DNA of 64,000 nt, taken from contig NZ_QAOK01000001.1 of the NCBI RefSeq assembly GCF_003050865.1, positions 224,713 to 288,712 of the forward strand. Reading direction: 5' to 3'. The position numbers and the translations under genes were made by a program. Source of the stretch: Nitrosospira multiformis (GTDB lineage Bacteria; Pseudomonadota; Gammaproteobacteria; Burkholderiales; Nitrosomonadaceae). Shown one piece after another: positions 49,615-59,813 of this stretch. Each line of letters starts with the position of its first letter. Positions within the stretch are counted from its first letter, which is position 1. Below the pieces are notes generated by a model that was given only the letters and a program-made list of their open reading frames with translations, was not told where the DNA came from and ran no database searches.

Positions 49615-49651
49615 GGCTACCCTCTGGGAATGATACCGGGAGCAATCACTA

Positions 49652-49957
<306 letters not shown>

Positions 49958-49977
49958 TTAAGAACAGCAACGCAGAA

Positions 49978-50784
<807 letters not shown>

Positions 50785-50805
50785 TTATTTGCCTATCTCA
50801 ACTGT

Positions 50806-51198
50806 TTATTGCTTTATTTGCACAACCTTTGCATCATCCGTTACGAACAATGCCAGCCCGAAGATCAGAACCGTAAGTATGAAGGTCCCGATAAAGCCGA
50901 CCGCCACGACATCCTTGTAGAGCGTCATCACCAGCCAGAGCAATGCAACTGTGATGACTATTTTTACCGCTTCTGCTTTCAGGGCCGTGACCAGTATGCC
51001 GCCCGCAGTGGAGCCGCGATACCTGGAGACAATTGCAGAAAACGCCGCCGCAGAAACAATGCTGACCACACCACCCAGAAAAGCCGAGACTGCGCCGTGG
51101 AATCCCCATAACAACCCCAACGTTAGCACCATCGCCAGTGTGACAATCAGTTGCCAACGCATGACAACGCGTACCGGCTTGTTTCGTATCCAGGGCAT
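50806..51198 (-). CDS. atpI: ATP synthase assembly protein I
   Basis: 130 residues with four TM helices. The first part (SAFLGGVVSIVSAAAFSAIV) is the usual AtpI motif. It helps assemble the c ring and starts the operon. It lacks the ATP synthase catalytic parts. The start at 51198 is a plausible ATG with a GAAG-like site further up. Confidence 0.85.
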   Translation of the reverse strand: MPWIRNKPVRVVMRWQLIVTLAMVLTLGLLWGFHGAVSAFLGGVVSIVSAAAFSAIVSRYRGSTAGGILVTALKAEAVKIVITVALLWLVMTLYKDVVAVGFIGTFILTVLIFGLALFVTDDAKVVQIKQ

Positions 51199-51660
51199 TT
51201 GCTGAGCTTCGTCGGAAAGCGCCAGTCACAAAAACAGATATTGAGAGTGACTTTAGCTCGTTGAACGTGTGTTCGTGGAAGACCTGATTTTAATTCAATT
51301 CCTTGGCCAGCGCGGCTTGTTTCCTTCTTCCAGGCCTCCTGAATAATTAAATCCGGCTTGACCTATTTAAAACACGCGGATTCTAATCTGCTTGGGCACA
51401 ACAGTCAATGGAAAGACCTCTTTTCATTCACGGAAACTCTGCAAAAAACTTAAGATGGTGAAGAATACGCCGACATCGGGGAGGTGGAATGCGGGTAAAG
51501 GCAGAAACATCGGCATGAACCATCGAACGGTATTTACACTTCCCCCGCACTCATTACCAGGCAAAATGCGTGAAACAAGAGTTTCCCGTGATGTGAAGTG
51601 AAGTGAAGGTAAAGGCGTTGTAGTGGTTTTACCTTTGGAATTATCAGACAAGGAGACGGG
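51199..51660. other. Intergenic region upstream of atpI
   Basis: A 460-base region between atpI and the plus-strand remnant gene must carry the atp operon promoter. I did not find a confident -35/-10 pair. Minus-strand 75-residue and plus-strand 69-residue ORFs (51392-51651) look like chance frames. Confidence 0.45.
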
Positions 51661-52591
51661 ATGAGATGTATTTATTTCCGGATTCTCACGCTTGCGCTTG
51701 CTGCCGGATTTGCTTTCACTTCCCCCTCATATGCCCGGTCAATCAAAGTGCTGGGGTATACGTATGATCCACGCTCCAAATATCGACAGAAAATCTCGCA
51801 ACTGGCGAAGATCGTTCACTCGCTTCCGCGGGCCAACGGTATCAAGTGGAACCTGCACTACTGGGAATCTTCTGGCCCGCCCCGATTAGCTAGCTTTGAT
51901 GTCCTCGTGATTGAAAGTGGCGAGGCTTTTCTCACTGACCCTCCAGAGGGTTGAGCGGCGGTTCCCGATTGCAGGCATTCTGGATAATCGAGCTGCTATA
52001 GAAGCTGCGCGCGAAGATCGAACCTTTATTACCGCTTCGGATGCCGATTTTCATGCGATTCGCGGGGATACGGGAAACATTTCCAACGACGCTGCAGATT
52101 CGAATCGCGGTGGCAAATGCATTCCCGCGTTAACATCACCTGACTGCTGGGACGGAGCCTTGGGACACCTCGTGAACGCCGTCAATTGGGCAGGTAGCGG
52201 CAATGGACTCGGGATTGTCTCATTTCTGGATGGAGAGCATCCAGGATCGTTCTGGTGGACGCATGAAAATTCGTTCCTGCGGAACGAGCTTAGCGGAAGT
52301 GTTAATTATTCCGGTTCAGATCAAAATCCCATTATCAATTCCGTGCAGGCGGACTATCCCCTGAACTACGGACTCACCTCCAGAGGCCTTTCGAACTGGA
52401 AGAATTCGTTTCATGCAACCTTTCTTCCCATCGGGAGCTACACGCCGGTTATCGACTCGAGCTTGAGACCAGGCTCGGCGGTCGCGATTGCCACCACTTT
52501 ACCGGCTATGCCTGAGGTCGAGTCCTATCTGATGCTCTACCCCGAACATATGGAAGAAACATGCAGTGAAAGTACCGGAAGCGCTCCTTAG
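51661..52591 (+). pseudogene. Frameshifted gene for an exported PEP-CTERM-like protein
   Basis: The first frame starts MRCIYFRILTLALAAGFAFT (signal peptide, cleavage near SYA/RS) and stops after 97 codons at 51954. The next frame (51911-52591) continues without a sensible start: GILDNRAAIEAAREDRTFIT, then GSFWWTHENSFL. It ends PEVESYLMLYPE, which looks like the beginning of a PEP-CTERM sorting signal (P-E-P..Y.ML) but lacks the following hydrophobic helix and Arg tail. One base change of frame near 51930-51955 and the missing tail suggest decay, unless it is a sequencing error. PEP-CTERM proteins are cut and anchored by exosortases, and an exosortase-linked gene lies at 54.3 kb. Confidence 0.7.
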
Positions 52592-53058
52592 GTTTCTTTA
52601 TCGGGAGCCCTGTAGAATTCCACGAAAAAACGGACTGTGTCCAGAGGCTCTACATTATGCAGAACTTCAGGTACCACGATTCCTGTTATGTCCGGAGATA
52701 ATTCCGTATCCACATTCAACATATCGACCCGGTAGCGAAGCTTCCCCGCTTCTACGATGATCTTCCCCCATACCCCGGTTTTGGTCGAGTGGTCTTTTCT
52801 CAACGCGGCCGGCACCGTTTCCTCGGTGAAGACAGACGTGCGCTTGTACGGAACAAAGTAATCAGGCAACTCGAACTGATCGCAACGAACGCAGTTAAGC
52901 GTCTTTCCTACCATGCCACCGCGCCCCTGCGCGGATGTAACCCAGGGGCGATTGATAAACGGGGGATTATGCCGCACATGCTGAGCATGCCCACAGCTGA
53001 GAATTGCGATCGGATCCCCGTCACTATCGTTGTCAAATCCTGTAATAGGTCTTTCCAT
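52588..53058 (-). CDS. DUF3565-DUF1971 fusion protein (TehB-type cupin)
   Basis: 156 residues. The N-terminal ~65 residues fit DUF3565: RPITGFDNDSDGD, ILSCGHAQHVRHNPPF, a probable zinc site with LNCVRCDQFELP. The C-terminal ~90 residues fit DUF1971, the cupin also found beside TehB: YKRTSVFTEETVPAALRKDH, KTGVWGKIIVEAGKLRYRVD, HNVEPLDTVRFFVEFYR. In other genomes the two are often separate or fused to TehB, which has been tied to tellurite resistance. The role here is unknown. It converges with the frameshifted gene by a few bases. Confidence 0.85.
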   Translation of the reverse strand: MERPITGFDNDSDGDPIAILSCGHAQHVRHNPPFINRPWVTSAQGRGGMVGKTLNCVRCDQFELPDYFVPYKRTSVFTEETVPAALRKDHSTKTGVWGKIIVEAGKLRYRVDMLNVDTELSPDITGIVVPEVLHNVEPLDTVRFFVEFYRAPDKET

Positions 53059-53205
53059 AGGTTGAGCAAATAGCCGTGGGGAACTTGATTTTGATTTATA
53101 TGAATTTCACAAAGAAGAACAAATTTCCAGGCGTTCCCTCTTTTGTGGAGAAGCCAGGGTTAACTTCGAAAGTAAAAAAACCAGGAGCCTTTATATAATC
53201 AGACA

Positions 53206-54222
53206 TTAAACCGTTTCCACAGTTTTCAGCATATTTCGCGCCATCCGAAGGGCAAATCGCACCGGTCCCTTATCCCAGGGAGTAAAACGCGGGAGCTGGT
53301 ACAGGTCACTGTCTTTCCTTGCTGCCCCATGCGCAGTTGAGACCGCCGCCTCAAAGCCCAGCTTCTCTACCATTCGGACGTGATCGGGCAAATAGTCTCT
53401 TCCCGGCTTCCCGTTCGGGTAGGCAAAAAATCGCACCGGAGCGCGAATAATGCTCTCAAGCACCTCTTTGCCATTGGCAATGTCAGCACAAGCTGCGCTG
53501 TTTTCCATTTTTGCCAGAATGGGATGGCTAACCGTATGTCCGCCAATTTCCATTCCTGCGTTGTGCAACTCTCTGACCTGGCTCGAAGTCATCATCAGGT
53601 TACGAGGCAGATCGACCGGAATGAGCGTCGACATCGCCTCCACAGCCGATTGCCGCGATTCGGAGGGCAAATACTTGAGCTTATCCAGCAGTTGGGAAAT
53701 AGCTTGACGACGCTCCGGAACAGTTCCAATTGAAAACTTTCCCAGACCCAGGCTCTCAAGATCAACGGTGCTTCCCGGCGCGCGACGGATCAATTCTATC
53801 ACCGTGTCGTTAAACATCCGTCCGCCATCGAGAAAACCGGTTGCCACAAAAAAGGTTGCGGGAACTCGGTGTTTCTGCAGAATCGGCAGAGCGATTTCCG
53901 CGTTGTCGGCGTACCCGTCATCGAATGTGATGCAGGCTGGGCGAGCAGGCAATTTTCCATTACGAAGCCCCTGGATTGCATCATCGAGCGGCAATATATT
54001 GAAGCACGCTGCAAGCTGCCCTATTTGCCGATCAAAGGTTTCCGCATCGCTCTCATCCAGAAATACCGGGTCCTGCTGAGCCAGCACGCGATGATAGATG
54101 AGTATGGACAGACGTCCGCCTAGCACGCCGGGAGAAAACAGTCGCAGGAGGGCGCGGCTCGCCAGCAGCAAATTCGCTTTGGAGTTGATGGTGGCAGAAT
54201 GGTCCGATTCAGATAATTGCAT
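53206..54222 (-). CDS. Polysaccharide deacetylase family protein
   Basis: 338 residues of the NodB-homology (CE4) fold. The metal-binding motif 1 is ACITFDDGYADN, motif 2 is GGHTVSHPIL, and YPNGKPGRDY is the motif 3 area. It removes acetyl groups from N-acetylglucosamine-containing polymers. The N-terminal region (ALLRLFSPGVLGGRLSILIYHRV) resembles the exosortase-associated deacetylases. It lies 42 bases from the O-glycosylation ligase, so the two are likely co-transcribed. Confidence 0.9.
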   Translation of the reverse strand: MQLSESDHSATINSKANLLLASRALLRLFSPGVLGGRLSILIYHRVLAQQDPVFLDESDAETFDRQIGQLAACFNILPLDDAIQGLRNGKLPARPACITFDDGYADNAEIALPILQKHRVPATFFVATGFLDGGRMFNDTVIELIRRAPGSTVDLESLGLGKFSIGTVPERRQAISQLLDKLKYLPSESRQSAVEAMSTLIPVDLPRNLMMTSSQVRELHNAGMEIGGHTVSHPILAKMENSAACADIANGKEVLESIIRAPVRFFAYPNGKPGRDYLPDHVRMVEKLGFEAAVSTAHGAARKDSDLYQLPRFTPWDKGPVRFALRMARNMLKTVETV

Positions 54223-54263
54223 ACGAGGCTCAATTACACTTACATGACTCTTATAAAATAAAA

Positions 54264-55637
54264 TCAGCTCTTTCCGACACTCATGCTGTTGGAGCCCGGG
54301 TTTTGAACAAAAAATTGTTGATTCGATGACGCCACCTGCCCAAACTGGGGTGTTCTAACTGATTGATCAGTCGCTTTTTCAACAACTTTCCCGCCTTCTT
54401 CTCTCAGTCCTTTTTCCACCAACACGCGTATAGCGACCATCGCAGCCATCAAGTAATAAGGCACGTCAAAATAGAGAAGACTGAGGAATGCGCCCCCTAC
54501 ATAAAAACCTATCAGGCTCACCTGGATCATTGTTGCGAGACTGTGGGCCCACTTATAGCCATCCCGTTTTGCGGTATTGCGTACGATCCACGAACCCGCC
54601 CTCCATGTCAGCAATCCGAGTAATAGATATAAGCCTAGGCCAACGAACCCATGTTCGCCCAAAACCTGAAAATAAATGCTGTGTGCTGCATGTATATCAA
54701 GGGGATCAGGGGCATAGCGGTAAAAAAGCTCGGGCATTGTCACCTCGAAGCCACCGCCCGTCAGCGGCCTGTCCTTGGCCAGATTAAAGGCCATCCACCA
54801 GGCATTGAAGCGCCCCTGCACCGATTCATCCTCCTCGTACGTGTTGATAGTATCCATCCTCTGGGTCCACTCTTCCGGCATGAACGCAAGCAGCGGGGGA
54901 ATAGCCATGATGCCCAGCAATGCGAGGCCGAGTTTGTGCTGGCTTTTGAGCCAGAGAAACATGCCCATGGCTGCAATCGCAAGCAAGGCGCCGCGTGAAT
55001 AAGAGCCAAGCGCTGCAACCGCACACAGAAGCATGGCAACTGTAAACGCGTGCCGAGCCCAGGATTTCTGCACGATGGATTGCAGATAATGCATCAGGGG
55101 AATAGTCATGATCAGCGCGAGAGCGATCTCGTTGTTTCCCCCGATAAAAGTATTTTCGGGGCCCCACACTCTATCGGTTCCTCCACCCTTTATCGTAAAG
55201 ATTCCTCCTTTCACGCCATAATAACCCAGCGATATGACTATTACCCAAATGAGGAGTTGAACTTGCTGTTTCGTCTTTATAAGCATAAAGGTAACAAAAG
55301 TCATCAACATGATCTTCATCACCTTGTTCCACTGGAGATAAGCCTCAGTCGGATACAGTGCGAAAACCGTCGTCACGTTCATCCACAACACAAAAAATAT
55401 CAGAACCCAGGTAATCGGGGTGAGAGGCAGATTTTTGAATTCTTTCGTGAAAAGCAGGCTTGCTATCGTTACCGCTCCGATAAGTGCGGCAAATGGAAAA
55501 GTGGTAGCGAATCCCCAGCCTTGGGTGTGAGGATTCATGACACTGATCCATACCCACATCAGTACGCCGATATAGGGTCGCTTGAAGATAAAGGGCAAGC
55601 CGCCAAAGACTAAAAGGGTAACGAGTATGTCTCTCAT
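54264..55637 (-). CDS. Putative O-glycosylation ligase, exosortase A system-associated
   Basis: 457 residues with about ten TM helices. The Wzy/WaaL-like loop between helices is in FRPLTGGGFEVT-like RPLTGGGFEVTMPE and DIHAAHSIYFQVLGEHGFVG. The start MRDILVTLLVFGGLPFIFKR and the WGPENTFIGGNNEIALAL segment fit the exosortase A-associated subfamily of O-antigen ligases. It probably joins a glycan to a carrier or protein in the periplasm. It supports the idea that an exosortase A/PEP-CTERM system works in this organism although the exosortase gene itself is not in this window. Confidence 0.85.
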   Translation of the reverse strand: MRDILVTLLVFGGLPFIFKRPYIGVLMWVWISVMNPHTQGWGFATTFPFAALIGAVTIASLLFTKEFKNLPLTPITWVLIFFVLWMNVTTVFALYPTEAYLQWNKVMKIMLMTFVTFMLIKTKQQVQLLIWVIVISLGYYGVKGGIFTIKGGGTDRVWGPENTFIGGNNEIALALIMTIPLMHYLQSIVQKSWARHAFTVAMLLCAVAALGSYSRGALLAIAAMGMFLWLKSQHKLGLALLGIMAIPPLLAFMPEEWTQRMDTINTYEEDESVQGRFNAWWMAFNLAKDRPLTGGGFEVTMPELFYRYAPDPLDIHAAHSIYFQVLGEHGFVGLGLYLLLGLLTWRAGSWIVRNTAKRDGYKWAHSLATMIQVSLIGFYVGGAFLSLLYFDVPYYLMAAMVAIRVLVEKGLREEGGKVVEKATDQSVRTPQFGQVASSNQQFFVQNPGSNSMSVGKS

Positions 55638-55780
55638 GGGCAGGTTTGCCGGTGGTTACAGCTTCTTACAAGAAAGGTGGATATGAAAAGGACCCCTATC
55701 CTGACATGCCCTTTCAGTGCGAGTAATGGCATTGATGAATCGAATGGATGTGAGAGCGTTGGAAATAGCTTATGGTTGCG

Positions 55781-57202
55781 TCATCTGACCTGATCATCTT
55801 TGAATACGGTCCAGGTTGCCAAACTGTATAAATCCTGGTCACGCCGCCCAATTAATTGCTTTATTGCTTGTTTCGCGTTATGAACCACTTTTGAAGATTT
55901 GCCATACCGCGGACGAGGCGGTCCATCTCTTCTTCGTAAAAGCTCGGCAAGTTCCCGGTGCAAGTTCTCGCCCGCCTTCAATTGATCTTTGTACTCAAAA
56001 ATACCGCCCGATCCCACGAACAATATTTCGTCACCGAAAGGCTCGGTGAGGCTCCATTTGAGGTACGGAAGGCGAGTAGTATAACTTACGTCATATTCAG
56101 GCATACGAGCGGCGTCCAGAGCAATAACAACAGATATCACATTTCTTCCCTGCTTTTCAATCCAGATGCCATACTGACTGTTCCGGAACCGGATCAAGAA
56201 TCGATAGTTCCCTTCGTAGCTATGGAGGTACGACGCGCACATCTCAAGATTTTTTTGTATCAAGTCCGCCACCTCCTTCACTGCCATCTCGCTTACGCGT
56301 CCATAACGATTGGCTCGCGCTATTTTATCTTGCAAGGTTGTCCGAAGACTCGCCTCGTTGACCGGTTTCCTGAAACTCTCCCTCAACACGTTACCATTCT
56401 GGATCGCAAAGCCAGGGGCAATATCGATTGTCGTTACCGGAGATTCCGGATTGAGGCTCTTGAAGGCGTCGGTAGGCCGTTCAGTGTTATGAGTAGGCTC
56501 ATTGGCCCAGAATAATTCCTCTTCCAGAAACACCACGTCGGCTGCGAAAGGAAACCCGAATGCCGGCTCGAGCTCCACAATGAGTTTGGCCCACTGCCGA
56601 TTGAAATATCGCTGCCGGTTGGCAGCCGTAGCTTCACGATCCTTGCCGGGAATAACATAGCAGTTAGGGAAATGTGACGCGACTCCATAACCGCAGAAAA
56701 CGTATTCGATTCGAGGAAAAAGTTTCTTCAATCGGGCGACAAACTCCGCCTGCACGGCTTCAGGCGCCGCGTGCAGCGCGTCATTCAGATTCAGGCACAC
56801 CTCCCGTCCGTCTGTAATGGTCATTAGCGTATCATCAGAATACGTTCCCATCACACGAATGCTCACTCCTTCAGGACCCGGCTCAAATACATCCTCGTCC
56901 CCTAGCTCTACCACCTCGAAACCCAACTCCCTGACCGGAGAAGCAAGACTCGTCCCACGGGCGACTATAACTTTCGAATCACGGCTGAGAGTGCGAAGGG
57001 TTCCAGGATGAAAATGGTCGTGGTGACCATGGGAGATGTAAATATAGTCAATTCGACAGTCCTTAAGCGCCTCAAGATGAGGCTCCGGGTAGTTCCACCA
57101 CTGAGCACCAAAACACGGGCCGCGCCACCAGGGATCAGAAAGAACTGTTACGCTCCCCATCTCGACTAAGATGGACGCATGACCGATAAACGTGATTTTC
57201 AT
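55781..57202 (-). CDS. MBL-fold hydrolase, UlaG-like, with long C-terminal domain
   Basis: 473 residues. The first ~220 residues are a metallo-beta-lactamase fold: FIGHASILVEMGSVTVLSDP and the metal motif ISHGHHDHFHP, with a later DTLMTITDGREVCLNLNDA. The remaining ~250 residues (IEKQGRNVISVVIALDAARM, EPFGDEILFVGSGGIFEYKD) match no domain I know. Similar proteins occur in sugar and sialic-acid-type pathways, but the substrate is not known. Located next to the polysaccharide genes and just before a MITE. Confidence 0.82.
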   Translation of the reverse strand: MKITFIGHASILVEMGSVTVLSDPWWRGPCFGAQWWNYPEPHLEALKDCRIDYIYISHGHHDHFHPGTLRTLSRDSKVIVARGTSLASPVRELGFEVVELGDEDVFEPGPEGVSIRVMGTYSDDTLMTITDGREVCLNLNDALHAAPEAVQAEFVARLKKLFPRIEYVFCGYGVASHFPNCYVIPGKDREATAANRQRYFNRQWAKLIVELEPAFGFPFAADVVFLEEELFWANEPTHNTERPTDAFKSLNPESPVTTIDIAPGFAIQNGNVLRESFRKPVNEASLRTTLQDKIARANRYGRVSEMAVKEVADLIQKNLEMCASYLHSYEGNYRFLIRFRNSQYGIWIEKQGRNVISVVIALDAARMPEYDVSYTTRLPYLKWSLTEPFGDEILFVGSGGIFEYKDQLKAGENLHRELAELLRRRDGPPRPRYGKSSKVVHNAKQAIKQLIGRRDQDLYSLATWTVFKDDQVR

Positions 57203-57205
57203 GAA

Positions 57206-57324
57206 TTAGGGCCTGTTAACACTTCAAAGTAACTCATTGAACTCAAAGCATTACCCAGAATCCTTTCATCTAAAGAAAACTTTTATAAACAATGACATGT
57301 GTAATATGTGTTAACAGACCTTAG
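57206..57324. mobile_element. 111-bp MITE of IS5 type with TTAG target duplications
   Basis: TTAG (57206-57209), then GGCCTGTTAACAC (57210-57222) at the left and GTGTTAACAGACC (57308-57320) at the right, then TTAG (57321-57324). The terminal repeats are 13 bp with one mismatch. TTAG fits the YTAR duplication made by IS5-group transposases. No coding sequence is inside. Its parent element is not in the window. Confidence 0.85.
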
Positions 57325-57984
57325 TATTTATGGCTTATTTATGGCTAAGGCATTTATCCGGCGAGAAGAAAAAATGGTTCCGGACCGCCCAAGCATGCGC
57401 GATCGCGGGACTGGAGAACGATAACACATTAATGGGTGATTCATTCTCATCTCCTCCAGCCAGTTTCAAGGAGCCTGGGCTTTTGCATACGTTCGTGAAG
57501 TGTGCTTTAGAATGTTTACAATGAGATCTTTTGTGCCTTGCTGAACTCTCTGTTACCCACGATAAATACAGTATGTCCGAGCCTTCGTCGGTGCATGGAT
57601 GTGAGTCGATACCGACCCTCATCGCGTAGTTGTTCAAAACGCCGCCTGATACCGCCCTTAAGCGTTCCATAAGCGAATAACCCGGTAGGCCCGACCTTTC
57701 TGTAAAAGAATAGCACTTGTTAAGTAGCTGGTACGACCTCGCTTGATCGCCCGTGCGTTTTGTGCTTCACGAAGGAAAAGACACTACTATAATATGGTCG
57801 CACAAGCCATGCGAAAACTGTTCTTTGGTACAGTATTTTTTCCCATAACACGCCTCTATAATTTTTCCAGAACGTATCATTGCAAGTCACATGCCATTCT
57901 GCACGGACCTAACAGGACCGAAAGCATCATCCAGAGTAGCAAAATCTGCGGGTTAAAAAATAAAGAGGAAAGGAGAGGCCGTCG
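57325..57984. other. Leader region upstream of the AsnB-like gene
   Basis: No gene is recognised in these ~660 bases. Overlapping minus-strand ORFs of 111 (57335-57670) and 66 residues (57516-57716) have no clear signal. TATAAT-like boxes occur near 57790 and at 57857-57862, without good -35 partners. A strong AAAGGAGAGG site lies just before 57985. Confidence 0.45.
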
Positions 57985-59727
57985 ATGACCATTCTTGCAG
58001 GGATCATAAGTCTTAATCTACAGGCACCGATCTCTGACTCGGCTTGCGAAGCTATTAGACAAGCTATTTCCCGTGATCCGTCGGACCAGCCGATCGTATT
58101 TAATAATGCCCAAGCTTTTCTGGCCAAGGTTGATATCGGTGCGTTTCGCCAGCCCGCTCGTCGGGTTTCGTCTGCTGGCACTTTCTCCATGCTCGTTGGT
58201 GAGCCCCTGCTAACATGCAAAGAGGCCGCTTGCCTGGAAAGAGACGGCCAACTGGAGTTTTTGCATAACCAGTGGGACAGGGGCAATTTTGACGGGTTGA
58301 GGACCGCAAGCGGTACATTCTGCGCGATTCACCATGACCCCGGTAGCGGAACGGCGCAACTCATCACTGATCGCCTGGGACTTCGCCCACTCTACTACGT
58401 GATTCATAAAGACTTCCTCTACTTTTCCAGCGCGCTCAGGGTCCTCGAGGCTATCCAGGATGTTCCCAAAAAGATGGATGTCACTGCAGCCATGGAAACG
58501 GTAGGTTTCGGATATCCCTTTAGCGGAAGAACCCCTTATGCGGATATAAAAGTCTTGCAAGCGTGTGAAGTCGTAACGGTTCAAAGAGGTCGTGCTTCCT
58601 CCTCCCGTTATTTTCGCTGGGACTTGATCCCCCCGTCGCGGGCCTCCGAGGAAGCGGAACTGAAAGAAACGCATTACCGATTCCAGGCTGCAGTACGCCG
58701 CCGTCTCAAAGGGGACAAGACTACGTTCGCGTACCTCAGCGGAGGGCTTGATTCCCGTTGTACGGTGGCCGCCCTTCGCGCGGAAGGGGCTCAGGTTGCG
58801 ACCTATAATTTTTCACTGCCTGACACTCAAGACCAGTTGTTTGGACTGGAGTTTGCGAGAAAGATTGGAGCGGTCCACCATGAGGTACCCACCGAGCCCG
58901 GGCCGAACTGGTCAGTTGTGATGGCCGATGCCTGGCGTACGTCAGTGGAGTGGATTAAAAAGACCGAGCGTCCTCACCTCGCTTGGACGGGCGAGGGTGG
59001 AAGTGTCGGGCTTGGGCACGTATATTTGAGTCCGGAAATTGTAGAGTCCTTGTATCGTGGCGACCGGGATGGCGCAATCGAGATTTTCCTGCGGCAGCAA
59101 AAGAAAGGCATCCTTACAAGAATACTGAATCCAAAAATTGCCGCCCAATTTGGGGGACACCTCCAATCCAGACTACGAAAAGAACTGGATGACATTCGGT
59201 ACCCCGACCCGGTAAGGGCATTCCACATTTTTCTGAATCTTAATGGCCCCCATCATCACCTGAAACAGCATTTCGAAACCATCGACCAGCATAGGCTTGA
59301 GTTCCAGCTTCCATTCTACGACAGCGAGTTTCTCGAACATATTACCGGGATCGAGGCCAGGCCCTGTCTTTATCACGAGTTTTACGTGAAATGGCTTTCC
59401 TTTTTTAACCCCGCGGTTCTTGCAGTGCCCTGGCAGGCGTACGCAGGCCACGTTCCTAGTCCCGTTTCGGTGCCGGAGGATCTGCCGGACCAGTGGACTG
59501 CACCTGCTTCCCGATCGCACGAGCAGGCCGCGCGCAATAACCTCCTCAAAGTGAGTGCTGCCATGTTATCAGCCAGCGATTTTCCTGATCCGCTGCTGGA
59601 TAAGAAACAACTTAAATTGATGTGGTGGGCGACTAAGCTCAGGCTCGGCGACTATGGCTATGCGCTGCGGGCTGCACTTACTTACTACCAATACTGGCAG
59701 ACCACAAACGGTAACTACGAATTATAG
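57985..59727 (+). CDS. Asparagine-synthase-like protein lacking the N-terminal Cys
   Basis: 580 residues. The C-terminal half is an AsnB-type ATP-pyrophosphatase with the PP-loop YLSGGLDSRCT. The N-terminal half has the class II glutaminase shape (HHDPGSGTAQLITDRLGLRP) but begins MTILAG, so the nucleophilic Cys is replaced by Thr. Glutaminase activity is doubtful; ammonia or another amine may be used, or the protein may be a lasso-cyclase-like amide-bond former. In polysaccharide clusters such proteins may amidate sugars or peptides. The start is fixed by a strong ribosome-binding site. Confidence 0.88.
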   Translation: MTILAGIISLNLQAPISDSACEAIRQAISRDPSDQPIVFNNAQAFLAKVDIGAFRQPARRVSSAGTFSMLVGEPLLTCKEAACLERDGQLEFLHNQWDRGNFDGLRTASGTFCAIHHDPGSGTAQLITDRLGLRPLYYVIHKDFLYFSSALRVLEAIQDVPKKMDVTAAMETVGFGYPFSGRTPYADIKVLQACEVVTVQRGRASSSRYFRWDLIPPSRASEEAELKETHYRFQAAVRRRLKGDKTTFAYLSGGLDSRCTVAALRAEGAQVATYNFSLPDTQDQLFGLEFARKIGAVHHEVPTEPGPNWSVVMADAWRTSVEWIKKTERPHLAWTGEGGSVGLGHVYLSPEIVESLYRGDRDGAIEIFLRQQKKGILTRILNPKIAAQFGGHLQSRLRKELDDIRYPDPVRAFHIFLNLNGPHHHLKQHFETIDQHRLEFQLPFYDSEFLEHITGIEARPCLYHEFYVKWLSFFNPAVLAVPWQAYAGHVPSPVSVPEDLPDQWTAPASRSHEQAARNNLLKVSAAMLSASDFPDPLLDKKQLKLMWWATKLRLGDYGYALRAALTYYQYWQTTNGNYEL

Positions 59728-59813
59728 AACCTGGGTCGTTTTGACTCACTGCGAGCGTTCCAGCATTTTCAATCTTGCCCCGTATGGGTTAAAGCACCGG
59801 ACATGAGCTTCAA

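Noticed and set aside
57335..57716. Minus-strand ORFs upstream of the AsnB-like gene
   Set aside because: They overlap each other in different frames and lack recognisable motifs or start signals.
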